Source of the DNA: Morganella morganii_D
Lineage (GTDB): Bacteria; Pseudomonadota; Gammaproteobacteria; Enterobacterales; Enterobacteriaceae
DNA length: 64,000 nt
Direction of reading: 5' to 3'
NCBI GenBank assembly: GCA_044772875.1
Contig: CP173058.1
Location: forward strand, 3,348,001 to 3,412,000
Shown here piece by piece: positions 53,955-63,639 of this stretch. Under the pieces are notes generated by a model. It was not told the origin of the DNA and did no database searches. It saw only the letters and a program-made list of their open reading frames with translations. The position numbers were made by a program, and so were the translations under genes. Every line of letters begins with the position of its first letter. Position 1 is the stretch's first letter.

Positions 53955-54884
53955 TTACAGACGCTGGCAGATAAGTCCCGCAGAAAACAGAATATTGACC
54001 AGCAATGCGGCTTTTACCATCTGCTCCAGCAGCGGGCGCATCCCCGTGGCGGTCATATCCCCCAGCACACGTCTGATATGCATAAACAGTACCGGTGCGG
54101 AGAGCAGAAACAGCCAGCTGTACCAGCCGTGCAGATAGAGAAGGGTAAAGAGAACCAGGCACAGGAACGCAACGGTAATCACGGCGGCATGGTAATAGCG
54201 GGATTTCAGCGGGCCGAGGCGGACGGCCAGGGTATTTTTCCCGGTCAGAATATCATTTTCGATATCGCGCATATTATTGATATTCAGCACCGCAACAGAC
54301 AGCAGTCCGCAGGCGGTCGCCGGCAGAATGGTCAGCGGGCTGAAAAAACCGGCCTGAAGGTAATAGGTGCCTATCACACTCAGCCAGCCGAAAAAGATCA
54401 GAACAGAGATATCACCCAGCCCGAGATAGCCGTAAGGCTTTTTCCCGACGGTATAAGTGATCGCGGCGATAATGGCGGCCACACCTAATCCCAGGAAGCC
54501 GATAATATCTTCCGGTTTCCCGCAGGCGACAATAATCAGTGCCAGCCCGGACAGACAAGCGAGGGTGACGGTCAGAATCAGCGCTTTTTTCATCTGAGCA
54601 GCAGTGATCACGCCTTTCTGCATGCCGCGCAGCGGCCCGAGGCGCGCTTCTGTATCGGTACCTTTTACCGCGTCACCGTAGTCATTTGCCAGATTCGACA
54701 GAATCTGCAGAATTCCGGTAGTGATAAGGGCGAGCAGGGCAACAGGAAATTTAAAATGACCGGTCCAGTAAGCCAGTGCGGAACCGGTAATAATGGCGAT
54801 CACCCCGAGAGGTAATGTTTTGGGCCTCAGGCTTTCCAGCCAGGCTTGGGTACGGCTGATGGCCGGTGAAGGGGTGACTGACAT
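53955..54884 (-). CDS. menA: 1,4-dihydroxy-2-naphthoate octaprenyltransferase MenA
   Basis: This 309-residue membrane enzyme of the UbiA superfamily has about nine helices and the Asp-rich motif NLANDYGDAVKGTD. A second polar motif, NMRDIENDILTGKNT, follows. It makes demethylmenaquinone for anaerobic respiration. It is a useful in-window comparison for the UbiA-like protein at 26259-27047, which has a weaker motif. It is followed by rraA. Confidence 0.97.
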   Translation of the reverse strand: MSVTPSPAISRTQAWLESLRPKTLPLGVIAIITGSALAYWTGHFKFPVALLALITTGILQILSNLANDYGDAVKGTDTEARLGPLRGMQKGVITAAQMKKALILTVTLACLSGLALIIVACGKPEDIIGFLGLGVAAIIAAITYTVGKKPYGYLGLGDISVLIFFGWLSVIGTYYLQAGFFSPLTILPATACGLLSVAVLNINNMRDIENDILTGKNTLAVRLGPLKSRYYHAAVITVAFLCLVLFTLLYLHGWYSWLFLLSAPVLFMHIRRVLGDMTATGMRPLLEQMVKAALLVNILFSAGLICQRL

Positions 54885-54998
54885 TGAAACTCGCTTACTT
54901 TTCAGAATGTAATAATAACGACAAAAAATAATAACGCAGACTGCCGGGCAGATTATACCCGTACAGTCTGAATAATATTATGTCTGATTATTATCGAA

Positions 54999-56333
54999 TT
55001 ACAGAATAAAGCGACTTAAATCTTCGTCAGCGACCAGCTGATCCAGATGATCTTTCACATATTCCGCATTAATCTCAATGGATTGCCCCTGTTTTTCACT
55101 GGCATCGTAGGAAATTTCTTCCATTAATCGTTCCAGCACCGTATGTAAACGACGGGCACCGATATTTTCGGTGGTTTCGTTTACCTGCCATGCGGATTCC
55201 GCAATTTTACGGATGCCGTCCTGTGTAAAGGTGATATCCACACCTTCGGTGGCCATCAGCGCTTTGTACTGAACGGTCAGTGATGCGTTCGGTTCGGTCA
55301 GGATGCGCTCGAAATCTTCGGTGGTCAGCGCCTGTAATTCCACACGGATAGGCAGACGCCCCTGTAATTCCGGGATCAGATCAGACGGGCTGGAAACCTG
55401 GAAAGCACCGGAGGCGATAAACAGAATGTGATCCGTTTTTACCATGCCGTGCTTGGTGGATACGGTACAGCCTTCAATCAGCGGCAGCAGGTCGCGCTGA
55501 ACCCCTTCACGGGACACATCAGGCCCGGAGGATTGTCCGCCGCGCTTACAGATTTTATCGAACTCATCGATAAACACGATACCGTGCTGTTCAACGGCTT
55601 CAATTGCCTGCTCTTTCAGCTCTTCCGGATTAACCAGTTTGGCAGCTTCTTCCTCAATCAGCAGTTTGAAGGCCTCTTTGATCTTCATTTTGCGCGGTTT
55701 TTGTTTCTGTCCGGCCAGATTCTGGAACATGGACTGTAACTGGCTGGTCATCTCTTCCATGCCCGGAGGCGCCATGATTTCCACGCCCATCGGTGCGGCA
55801 GACACTTCAATTTCAATGTCTTTATCATCCAGCTGGCCTTCGCGCAGTTTTTTGCGGAATGCCTGGCGGGCTGCAGACGGCTCTGCCTGCGCGTCAGTCT
55901 GACCCCAGTTATTTTTTGCCGGCGGGATCAGCACATCGAGAATGCGCTCTTCAGCCATTTCCTCAGCACGGAAACGGTTTTTCTCGATAGATTGCAGGCG
56001 CACCATTTTCACAGCGGAATCGGTCAGATCACGGATGATAGAATCCACTTCTTTACCGACATAACCCACTTCGGTAAATTTGGTGGCTTCCACTTTGATA
56101 AACGGCGCATTGGCCAGTTTGGCAAGGCGGCGGGCAATTTCGGTTTTACCGACACCGGTCGGGCCAATCATCAGAATATTTTTCGGAGTGACCTCGTGGC
56201 GCAGCTCTTCATTGAGCTGCATACGGCGCCAGCGGTTACGCAGCGCGATGGCAACAGCACGTTTGGCTTTATCCTGGCCGATAATATGGTTATCGAGTTC
56301 GCTGACAATTTCGCGTGGAGTCATTTCGGACAT
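54999..56333 (-). CDS. hslU: HslU, ATPase subunit of HslUV protease
   Basis: This 444-residue AAA+ protein has Walker A GPTGVGKTEIARR near residues 57-70, Walker B VFIDEFDKIC and an intermediate I-domain (about 110-240). The C-terminus is EDLSRFIL, whose tail activates HslV. It unfolds proteins and feeds them to HslV. It follows hslV by 11 bp. Confidence 0.98.
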   Translation of the reverse strand: MSEMTPREIVSELDNHIIGQDKAKRAVAIALRNRWRRMQLNEELRHEVTPKNILMIGPTGVGKTEIARRLAKLANAPFIKVEATKFTEVGYVGKEVDSIIRDLTDSAVKMVRLQSIEKNRFRAEEMAEERILDVLIPPAKNNWGQTDAQAEPSAARQAFRKKLREGQLDDKDIEIEVSAAPMGVEIMAPPGMEEMTSQLQSMFQNLAGQKQKPRKMKIKEAFKLLIEEEAAKLVNPEELKEQAIEAVEQHGIVFIDEFDKICKRGGQSSGPDVSREGVQRDLLPLIEGCTVSTKHGMVKTDHILFIASGAFQVSSPSDLIPELQGRLPIRVELQALTTEDFERILTEPNASLTVQYKALMATEGVDITFTQDGIRKIAESAWQVNETTENIGARRLHTVLERLMEEISYDASEKQGQSIEINAEYVKDHLDQLVADEDLSRFIL

Positions 56334-56344
56334 AACGTCGATCC

Positions 56345-56875
56345 TTATGCTTTTGAAGGTAATTCTTCAAAATTCAGATTGTGGTTGGTGTAGATACAGA
56401 TATCACCGGCAATAGTCAGTGCGCGCTCCGCGATTTCACGGGCACTCAGATCCGTGGTTTCCAGCATGGCGCGGGCTGCGGCCTGGGCATACGGGCCGCC
56501 GGAACCAATGGCAATCAGATCATTTTCAGGCTGAACGACATCCCCCTGGCCGGTGATAATCAGCGATGCGGTTTCATCGGCAACGGCCAGCAGTGCTTCC
56601 AGTTTGCGCAGCATGCGGTCAGTACGCCAGTCTTTGGCGAGCTCAACGGCGGCTTTTGTCAGGTGTCCCTGATGGAGTTCAAGTTTGCGTTCAAACAGTT
56701 CAAAGAGGGTAAAGGCATCCGCGGTGCCGCCGGCGAAACCGGCAATGACTTTGTCATGATAGAGGCGGCGGACTTTGCGGACATTACCTTTCATGACGGT
56801 ATTACCCATTGTCGCCTGTCCATCACCACCAATTACGACCTGGCCATTACGGCGAACACTTACGATTGTTGTCAT
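56345..56875 (-). CDS. hslV: HslV, peptidase subunit of HslUV protease
   Basis: This 176-residue proteasome-like peptidase has the N-terminal catalytic Thr exposed after Met removal (MTTIVSVRRNGQVVIGGDGQ). It also carries GFAGGTADAFTLFE and GSGGPYAQAAARA. It forms a double hexamer capped by HslU. The message has a strong 5' hairpin at 56912-56935. Confidence 0.98.
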   Translation of the reverse strand: MTTIVSVRRNGQVVIGGDGQATMGNTVMKGNVRKVRRLYHDKVIAGFAGGTADAFTLFELFERKLELHQGHLTKAAVELAKDWRTDRMLRKLEALLAVADETASLIITGQGDVVQPENDLIAIGSGGPYAQAAARAMLETTDLSAREIAERALTIAGDICIYTNHNLNFEELPSKA

Positions 56876-56911
56876 GAGTCAGCCCCTGGTTGTGCTAAAG
56901 GATAGAGAGAG

Positions 56912-56935
56912 GCCGCCGGGTATATTCCCGGCGGC
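56912..56935 (-). promoter_or_regulatory. Stem-loop in the hslVU 5' untranslated region
   Basis: GCCGCCGGG (56912-56920) and CCCGGCGGC (56927-56935) form a perfect 9-bp GC stem with a 6-nt loop. It lies 37 bp upstream of the hslV ATG. A conserved inverted repeat in this leader has been reported to stabilise the hslVU message in E. coli. The lack of a T-run argues against a terminator for ftsN. Confidence 0.7.
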
Positions 56936-56974
56936 ACAGAATTAACTTCAGATATGGGGGAGGGCTGAAGGATT

Positions 56975-57769
56975 TCAACCCCCGGCAGAGCGAAGAATAC
57001 AATTTGTTACACCGGCATCAGCGGCACGGCTTTTCACAGATTGCGCTGCGGATTTCTCATACGGGCCGAGCATAACGCGGTACCAGCCGCCGCCCCGGGA
57101 TACCCGGCTTTCAATGCCGGAGAAGGCAAGACCGGCGCGGACTTCTTCTGCCTGAGCATTTTCACGGAATGATCCGCACTGGATTAACCAGCGCTCAGGT
57201 ACAGCCTGCGGTTTTTCCTGCACCGGTTTTGGTCTCTCAGCCGGTTGCGGTGCCGGACGGGTTTCCGGCTGCATGCGCAGCTGCGGATCCTGGCCGGTGA
57301 TCACCACCTGAGAGCGCGGAACCGCGCCGTTTGCCGGGACTTCCTGTAACTGAACCGGTGCCTGCTGCATATCAGACTGCATCTGCTCCAGCAGCTGCCG
57401 CTGTTCCTGAGTCAGTTTGGCATTCGGATCAATGCGGTTGGCCGGTGCCTGCGGGTTGGAGTAATACTGCTCCGGTACCCCGGCTTCGCGGTTTTCCAGC
57501 TCTTTGATATAACGCCAGCGCTCCTCAGGGATCGGCGGGAGCCCGTTACCGGTACTCTGCTGATGCGCAGGCGGAATGACGCTGTCAGAAGCGGTCTGAC
57601 TTTTTTTGTTATAGACCAGATAGAACAGGCCGCCGACAAAAAAGACCACCAGTGCCACGGCGATCACCAATGTGGTGAACGGCAGGCCTTTCGCCTGACT
57701 TTTCTTCCGTGATTTACTTTTTTTACGCGGCGCAGAGCGTCCGCGTCCCACATAATCTCGTTGTGCCAC
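56975..57769 (-). CDS. ftsN: Cell-division protein FtsN
   Basis: This 264-residue bitopic protein has a basic cytoplasmic N-terminus (MAQRDYVGRGRSAPRKKSK), one transmembrane helix near 32-54, and a Gln/Pro-rich periplasmic linker. The C-terminal SPOR domain (about 190-264, RWLIQCGSFRENAQAEEVRA) binds denuded glycan. It triggers septal peptidoglycan synthesis. It is shorter than E. coli FtsN (319 aa), mainly in the linker. It is downstream of cytR as in E. coli. Confidence 0.95.
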   Translation of the reverse strand: MAQRDYVGRGRSAPRKKSKSRKKSQAKGLPFTTLVIAVALVVFFVGGLFYLVYNKKSQTASDSVIPPAHQQSTGNGLPPIPEERWRYIKELENREAGVPEQYYSNPQAPANRIDPNAKLTQEQRQLLEQMQSDMQQAPVQLQEVPANGAVPRSQVVITGQDPQLRMQPETRPAPQPAERPKPVQEKPQAVPERWLIQCGSFRENAQAEEVRAGLAFSGIESRVSRGGGWYRVMLGPYEKSAAQSVKSRAADAGVTNCILRSAGG

Positions 57770-57846
57770 TGTTTCAATTCACTAATGAGTCGATTAAGAA
57801 AACATATTATTCAGTATTACATGTTACTTAACCTTATGGTTTTTGC

Positions 57847-58878
57847 CTAGCTTTTAGGCGCGCAGGCACTTTCTCTGATGATTAAATCAGAATCCAGCAG
57901 GCGCGAACCTTTTGCCACGGTGTGTCCCTGCAACTGATTCAGCAGCAGTAAGAAAGACTGACGGCCGATTTCATAACGGGGCTGTGCGATGGTCGTCAGG
58001 GTCGGCGAACAGTATTGTGCGGCCGGTAAATCATCGAAACCGACAACCGAAAGATCCTGCGGCAGTGTCAGCCCCTGTTTTCTGGCCGCCCAGAGAACGC
58101 CGATCGCCATAATATCGTTATGGCAGAAAATCGCAGTCGGCGGTTCCGGCAGTGCCAGCAGTTGTGCGGCACACTCCGCACCACTCTCGTGGGTAAAGTC
58201 ACCGCGCACCAGATACTCTTCCCGCACCGGCATTCCCATACGGCGCATTGCCTGAATATAACCTTCGACGCGGTACTGACACAACGGCAGCTCTTCCGGC
58301 CCGGAAATACAGGCGATCCGGGTGTGTCCCAGTGACTGTAAGTAATGAGTGGCATTAAAGGCAGCGGTCAGGTTATCAATATTCACCGTCGGCAGCTCCA
58401 GCTCCGGGGCAAATTCGTTGGCCATCACCATCGGCGGGAAGTGGCGCTGTTCATCGTGGCGGCTGTCAAACGGCACATCGGAGCCGAGCAGCACCATGCC
58501 GTCGATTTGTTTGGTGACAATCAGGTTTACAAAGGTGTGTTCCTGCTTGTGCTGATACCGGCAGTCGCCGATCAGCACCAGATAGCCGTGTTTGGCGGCA
58601 ATTTCCTCAATACCGACAATAATATCGGTAAAAAACGGGTCGCCGATATCCGGCACAATCACCAGAATGGTGCGGGATTCATTACGTTTCATACCACGGG
58701 ACAGATTGTGCGGGTAATATCCCACTTCCAGGACGGCATTTTCCACTTTCTGCCGTGTCTGCACGGAAACTTTTTCCGGATTCATCAGTGTCCGCGACAC
58801 CGTCGCGGTTGAGACGCCTGCGGCTCTGGCGACATCTTTCATTGTCGCTCCGGTATCGTTGCGGCGTGGTTCCATCAT
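57847..58878 (-). CDS. cytR: Transcriptional repressor CytR
   Basis: This 343-residue LacI-family regulator has the helix-turn-helix TMKDVARAAGVSTATVSRTL near residues 12-31 and a periplasmic-binding-like effector domain. It represses nucleoside uptake and catabolism genes together with CRP and is induced by cytidine. Length and sequence fit E. coli CytR. The order cytR-ftsN-hslVU is conserved. Confidence 0.96.
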   Translation of the reverse strand: MMEPRRNDTGATMKDVARAAGVSTATVSRTLMNPEKVSVQTRQKVENAVLEVGYYPHNLSRGMKRNESRTILVIVPDIGDPFFTDIIVGIEEIAAKHGYLVLIGDCRYQHKQEHTFVNLIVTKQIDGMVLLGSDVPFDSRHDEQRHFPPMVMANEFAPELELPTVNIDNLTAAFNATHYLQSLGHTRIACISGPEELPLCQYRVEGYIQAMRRMGMPVREEYLVRGDFTHESGAECAAQLLALPEPPTAIFCHNDIMAIGVLWAARKQGLTLPQDLSVVGFDDLPAAQYCSPTLTTIAQPRYEIGRQSFLLLLNQLQGHTVAKGSRLLDSDLIIRESACAPKS

Positions 58879-59126
58879 TAATTCCTTTGGTTACCCTGTA
58901 AGTGTATCGATTGCGCGGTTTTTGTGATCATTATGGTCCGCTGTGCTTTTCACATGCCTGTGAAAAACCGCCTGAGCTTCTTAAGTGAAATTCAGACGGT
59001 TTATTAATCGTTCTATTAACGGCTATTCTAAGCCCTTTGTAAAATTAATCTGTTACCCGGTTTGCATAAAACTGTGAGATATCTCAATTTTTTGAGACGG
59101 TGCGCACTTTCAGTGAGACGTCAGTT

Positions 59127-61328
59127 TCAGCCGTCGGTCGGATCGACATCCACATTCCAGCGGACTTTCCGGCTTTCCGGCATCTGCTGAATATAAGGAA
59201 TGGCCTGTGCAACAATTTTCTGCAACTGACTGCGGGACGGATGCTGTAACAGCAACTGCCAGCGAAAACGCCCGCCGCGTTTGGCCTGAATAGCAGGCAG
59301 CGGCCCCATCAGCCAGAAATGTTCATCCCGCAGCGGATGGGATTCGAACAGTTGGCGTACGGTTTGCAGAAATGCATTTGCCCGCTGGTTATTCTGATCT
59401 TCAGCGCGGATCATCACCTGGCTGGTATAAGGCGGCAGGCAGACACTCTGCCGCTCATTCAGTGCCTGTGCGGCAAAGGCGGCGTAGCCTTTTTCCAGAA
59501 GTACGGTCAGCAGCGGATGCTCCGGATGGTGAGTCTGCAAAATGACCTCACCGCGTTTACCGGCGCGCCCGGCCCGGCCGGAGACCTGGGTATAGAGCTG
59601 CGCAAAACGCTCCGCTGCACGGAAATCACCGGAGAACAGCGCGCCGTCCACATCCAGCAGAGCCACCAGGGTGACATCCGGGAAGTGGTGGCCTTTGGCC
59701 AGCATCTGAGTGCCGATAAGGATACGCGCACCACCCTGATGCACATCTGCCAGGTGCTGTTCCAGCTCGCCTTTGCGGCTGGTGGTATCGCGATCCAGCC
59801 GTGTGACCGGGACATCCGGGAACAGCGGGGTGATACTCTCCTCCAGTTGTTCGGTGCCCAGCCCGACCGGTACCAGCTGTGTGGAGCCGCACTGCGGGCA
59901 CTGTTTCGGCACCGGGCGCTGGCTGTCACACTGGTGGCAGCGCAGCATGCGGTGGTTCTGGTGCAGGGTGTAAAAATGGTCGCAGCGCGGACATTCTGCT
60001 ATCCAGCCGCACTCGTGGCACAGCATCGCCGGGGAAAAACCGCGCCGGTTGAGGAACAGAATGATCTGGTTATCCGCTGCCAGATGATGACGAATGCGTT
60101 TGATCAGCGGCTGAGACAGCCCTGCGGTGAGCGGCAGTCCTTTCAGATCGAGCAGATGCTGATCTGCAAGCTGTGCATTTCCCGCCCGGTGTGTCAGCGG
60201 CAGTATTTTGTATTTTTTCTGCCGGACATTAAACAGGGTTTCCAGTGACGGGGTCGCTGTGCCCATTACAACCGGAATATCATTTTTCTTGGCGCGGAAC
60301 ACTGCGAGGTCGCGGGCATGGTAGCGCCAGCCATCCTGCTGTTTATAGGAACCGTCGTGCTCCTCATCAATAATAATGATGCCGAGTGAGGTAAACGGTG
60401 TGAACAGCGCGGAACGGGTGCCGATAACAATTGCGGTATCTCCGCGCTTTGCCCGCAACCAGACGGCCAGCCGCTCGCTGTCATTCATGCCGGAGTGGAG
60501 AATATCCACCGGCGCCTGAAAACGGGCGCGGAAGCGGGCGATGGTTTGTGGTGTCAGGCCGATTTCCGGCACCAGCACCAGCGCCTGGCGGCCTTCTGCC
60601 AGTATATTTTCCAGTACACTGAGATACACCTCGGTTTTCCCGGATCCGGTCACACCGTCCAGCAGCCAGGGTGAAAACTGATGCTGCTCTGCACGGATCG
60701 CCCCCACGGCAGTCGCCTGTTCGGTATTGAGTTTCAGACGCTCACCGGTGACCGCAAATCCCGGCTGCCAGGGTTTGCTTTCCGGCTGCACATCTTTCAG
60801 GGTGATCAGGTTTTTCTTTTTCAGTCCCTGTAATGCGCTTTCACTGAGTTCATATTCCGCCGTCTGATGGCGGTAAACCGACTGACGGCGCAGACAGGCC
60901 AGTGCCTGCTGCTGTTTCGGGGAGCGTTTGAGGGTGTGGATATCAATCTCATGCCCTTCAGGGGTAACTTCCCAGCACCACAGCGGTGCAAAGGCAGCTT
61001 CTTTGCCCTGACGCAGCAAAATTGGCATGGCATGAAACAGCACTTCGCCTAACGGATAATGGTAATACTGTGCCGCCCAGTTCAGCAGCGGCCACAAATC
61101 CCCCGGAAACAGCGTGTCATCATCCGGACAGGCAATGACCGGCTTGAGTTTCTCCGGGCTGAAGGTACTGGTTTCCGCCAGTTCAGCCACGATACCGACT
61201 GCCTGTTTCTGCCGCCCGAACGGCACGATCACCCGTGCCCCCGGCACCGGGCGGGGCATATCATCAGGCAGTAAATAGTCAAATGTTTGTGTCAGAGGTA
61301 CTGGTAATATCACCCGGACGACTGTCAT
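59127..61328 (-). CDS. priA: Primosomal replication restart helicase PriA
   Basis: This 733-residue DNA helicase has an N-terminal DNA-binding domain, Walker A VTGSGKTEVYL near residue 230 and the DEEH box IIDEEHDGSYKQQ. Paired zinc-binding cysteines follow (CHECG, CPRC, CHQC, CPQCG). It restarts stalled replication forks. ATG 61328 gives the E. coli-like start MTVVRVILPVPL; longer in-frame starts (61373 and ATGs between) lack family support and a clear ribosome-binding site. Confidence 0.96.
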   Translation of the reverse strand: MTVVRVILPVPLTQTFDYLLPDDMPRPVPGARVIVPFGRQKQAVGIVAELAETSTFSPEKLKPVIACPDDDTLFPGDLWPLLNWAAQYYHYPLGEVLFHAMPILLRQGKEAAFAPLWCWEVTPEGHEIDIHTLKRSPKQQQALACLRRQSVYRHQTAEYELSESALQGLKKKNLITLKDVQPESKPWQPGFAVTGERLKLNTEQATAVGAIRAEQHQFSPWLLDGVTGSGKTEVYLSVLENILAEGRQALVLVPEIGLTPQTIARFRARFQAPVDILHSGMNDSERLAVWLRAKRGDTAIVIGTRSALFTPFTSLGIIIIDEEHDGSYKQQDGWRYHARDLAVFRAKKNDIPVVMGTATPSLETLFNVRQKKYKILPLTHRAGNAQLADQHLLDLKGLPLTAGLSQPLIKRIRHHLAADNQIILFLNRRGFSPAMLCHECGWIAECPRCDHFYTLHQNHRMLRCHQCDSQRPVPKQCPQCGSTQLVPVGLGTEQLEESITPLFPDVPVTRLDRDTTSRKGELEQHLADVHQGGARILIGTQMLAKGHHFPDVTLVALLDVDGALFSGDFRAAERFAQLYTQVSGRAGRAGKRGEVILQTHHPEHPLLTVLLEKGYAAFAAQALNERQSVCLPPYTSQVMIRAEDQNNQRANAFLQTVRQLFESHPLRDEHFWLMGPLPAIQAKRGGRFRWQLLLQHPSRSQLQKIVAQAIPYIQQMPESRKVRWNVDVDPTDG

Positions 61329-61494
61329 TATAATGTCCATCATCGGCAGAGCGCCGGTGTGTAAAAAACACACAGCGGCGGAAAAGGCATAAAAGTGTCT
61401 GAATAATCACCGGATTTCAGTTTTTCCCCGGTAAAAACAGGGAAATTATCCGTAAAACGGTATCCAGAATACCACGAAAAGACAGCGGATTTCA

Positions 61495-61523
61495 TTGCAT
61501 GGTTCCGGGATTTTCTGTATGAT
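61495..61523 (+). promoter_or_regulatory. Sigma-70 promoter of rpmE
   Basis: TTGCAT (61495-61500) and TATGAT (61518-61523) are 17 bp apart. The promoter lies about 110 bp before the rpmE ATG. The region also separates rpmE from divergent priA. Confidence 0.7.
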
Positions 61524-61633
61524 CCGCCGCCTTTGGTAATTAAAATACCAGCGATAACTTATCATCAACACGACGTGTGGTGTCCGGCAATAAAAGGCCC
61601 GGATAGCGACACGGCCAAAACCTGAGGTTTCCC

Positions 61634-61849
61634 ATGAAAAAAGGTATTCATCCAGACTACGCAGAAATCACTGCAACCTGCTCTTGCGGCAATGTAATGA
61701 AAATTAACTCTACCGCAGGTCACAACCTGAACCTGGACGTGTGCGGCGAATGCCACCCGTTCTATACCGGTAAACAGCGTGACGTTGCAAGCGGCGGCCG
61801 TGTTGATCGCTTCAACAAACGCTTCAGCGTTCCTTCTGCGAAGAAATAA
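61634..61849 (+). CDS. rpmE: 50S ribosomal protein L31
   Basis: This 71-residue protein begins MKKGIHPDYAEITATCSCG. It has Cys16 and Cys18 (CSC) and CGECH near residues 37-41, marking the zinc-binding (C+) type of L31. It joins the ribosomal subunits at the B1 bridge. Its neighbours priA (divergent) and metJ (convergent) are in the E. coli order. Confidence 0.98.
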   Translation: MKKGIHPDYAEITATCSCGNVMKINSTAGHNLNLDVCGECHPFYTGKQRDVASGGRVDRFNKRFSVPSAKK

Positions 61850-61882
61850 TGGCACAGCGCGGCATGCCGCGCTCTGTTCCAT

Positions 61883-61924
61883 AAAAAACGCCCTGAATGA
61901 AAATATTTCACAGGGCGTTTTTTT
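61883..61924. terminator. Bidirectional terminator between rpmE and metJ
   Basis: AACGCCCTG and CAGGGCGTT flank a 13-nt AT-rich loop, with A and T runs outside. It serves both convergent genes. Confidence 0.88.
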
Positions 61925-61969
61925 ATGTCTGTTTCCGGGTTGTGAAGTCGTATAACACGCGGATAAAAC

Positions 61970-62287
61970 TCAATATTCCCACGTATCTGGGTCGACCCCA
62001 TGCTGGCGCATAATTTCTTTCGCCACTTCCGGGATTTCATCACTGCGTTCTTTGCGCAGATCATCATCATCGGGCAGTGGCTGTCCGGTAAAAGCATGCA
62101 GAAATGCTTCACATAACAGTTCGCTATTGGTGGCATGACGCAGGTTATTCACCTGGCGGCGCGTGCGCTCATCCGTTAAAATTTTAAGCACTTTCAACGG
62201 GATAGAAACTGTAATCTTCTTTACCTGCTCACTCTTTTTGCCATGCTCAGCATAAGGGCTGATATATTCACCGTTCCATTCAGCCAT
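61970..62287 (-). CDS. metJ: Methionine repressor MetJ
   Basis: This 105-residue ribbon-helix-helix repressor is nearly invariant in the group (KKITVSIPLKVLKILTDERT, HGVDPDTWEY). It binds S-adenosylmethionine and represses methionine genes through tandem 8-bp met boxes. Such boxes lie between metJ and metB at 62393-62416. It is divergent from metB. Confidence 0.98.
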   Translation of the reverse strand: MAEWNGEYISPYAEHGKKSEQVKKITVSIPLKVLKILTDERTRRQVNNLRHATNSELLCEAFLHAFTGQPLPDDDDLRKERSDEIPEVAKEIMRQHGVDPDTWEY

Positions 62288-62392
62288 GGATTACCTTGTT
62301 ATCTTAGTCAGTTTGAGGAGGAGCCGGGTACAGAAATGTACCTGACTGATACCGGTATTATCCCACTTGTATATATAACCGTAAAGCAGGAT

Positions 62393-62416
62393 GGATGTCC
62401 AGACATATTGACGTCT
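62393..62416. promoter_or_regulatory. Tandem met boxes (MetJ operator)
   Basis: Three successive 8-bp units GGATGTCC, AGACATAT and TGACGTCT match AGACGTCT at 5, 6 and 7 of 8 positions. They sit in the 183-bp metJ-metB intergenic region, 55 bp before metB. MetJ binds such tandem repeats cooperatively. Confidence 0.8.
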
Positions 62417-62470
62417 AAACTAACCGCAGATATGCTGATAACTCGTTCGGTTACTGACAGGGAAAGAGGT

Positions 62471-63631
62471 ATGGCACGCAAACCCGCGACAGCGGCAATT
62501 CATAACGGACTCAATGAAGAGATCCAATTCGGCTGTGTCATACCGCCGGTGTATCTCTCATCAACTTATAATTTTCCGGCCTTCAACAGCCCGCGTGAAC
62601 ATGACTATTCACGGCGCGGCAATCCCGGCCGGGATATCACCGGCCGCACACTGGCTGAGCTGGAAGGCGGTGCCGGGGCAGTGGTAACCGGCAGCGGGAT
62701 GTCGGCACTGCATCTGTTGTTCACGGTGTTTTTGTCACCGGGGGATGTGATTGTGGCCCCGCATGACTGTTACGGCGGTACTTACCGGCTGCTCGATAGT
62801 TGTCAGCAACGCGGCCATTTTACGGTTCGCTTTGCGGATATGAATGATGAGGCGTCACTCAGTGCCGCACTGGCAGAAAAACCGAAACTGGTACTGATTG
62901 AAACGCCGGGCAATCCGCTGCTGCGGATCACGGATATTGCGGCGGTCAGTGAAAAAGCGCATCAGGCCGGGGCACTGGTTGCGGCAGATAACACGTTTCT
63001 CAGCCCGGTATTACAGCAGCCGCTGGCGCTGGGTGCGGACTTTGTGATCCATTCCTGTACCAAATACCTGAACGGACATTCCGATGTGGTGGCCGGAGTG
63101 GTCATCGCCGCGGATGAAGAACATTGCGAAACACTGGCGTGGTGGGCAAATAATATCGGCATCACGCTGGGGGCGTTTGACAGCTATCTGCTGTTGCGCG
63201 GTATCCGTACCCTGATCCCGAGAATCACATTACAGGAAAAAAATGCCCGTATTCTGGCGGATTATCTGGTGTGTCAGCCGATGGTGAAGAAAGTGTATTA
63301 TCCGGGACTGGAAACGCATCCCGGGCATGAACTGGCCGCAAAGCAGCAGAAAGGATTCGGCGCAATGCTCAGTTTTGACATTAATGGTGATGAAGCTGCA
63401 ATTTCCCGCTTTTTATCTCACCTGTCTCTCTTTACACTAGCAGAGTCATTGGGCGGTGTGGAAACACTGATTTCCCACGCAGCGACCATGACACATGCGG
63501 GAATGCCGGAGCAGGCGCGGCATGCAGCGGGAATTTCAGACACTTTATTACGTATTTCTGCGGGGATTGAGGACAGCAGTGATTTGATTGCTGATCTGGA
63601 TCGCGCATTTCAGTCAGTGACTAAGGGGTAA
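62471..63631 (+). CDS. metB: Cystathionine gamma-synthase MetB
   Basis: This 386-residue PLP enzyme condenses O-succinylhomoserine with cysteine in methionine synthesis. It has YSRRGNPGRD, the PLP-lysine motif HSCTKYLNGHSD and GFGAMLSFD, and its length equals E. coli MetB. ATG 62471 follows GGAAAGAGG; the upstream in-frame extension of 76 codons crosses the operator and metJ and is rejected. metL follows 8 bp later. Confidence 0.97.
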   Translation: MARKPATAAIHNGLNEEIQFGCVIPPVYLSSTYNFPAFNSPREHDYSRRGNPGRDITGRTLAELEGGAGAVVTGSGMSALHLLFTVFLSPGDVIVAPHDCYGGTYRLLDSCQQRGHFTVRFADMNDEASLSAALAEKPKLVLIETPGNPLLRITDIAAVSEKAHQAGALVAADNTFLSPVLQQPLALGADFVIHSCTKYLNGHSDVVAGVVIAADEEHCETLAWWANNIGITLGAFDSYLLLRGIRTLIPRITLQEKNARILADYLVCQPMVKKVYYPGLETHPGHELAAKQQKGFGAMLSFDINGDEAAISRFLSHLSLFTLAESLGGVETLISHAATMTHAGMPEQARHAAGISDTLLRISAGIEDSSDLIADLDRAFQSVTKG

Positions 63632-63639
63632 GGGTAATC

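Noticed and set aside
59319..60248. 309-residue open frame antisense to priA
   Set aside because: It lies wholly inside priA, whose helicase motifs are intact; the antisense protein has no recognisable motif.
62243..62470. N-terminal extension of MetB
   Set aside because: The extension crosses metJ and the met boxes, and ATG 62471 has a ribosome-binding site and the exact family length.
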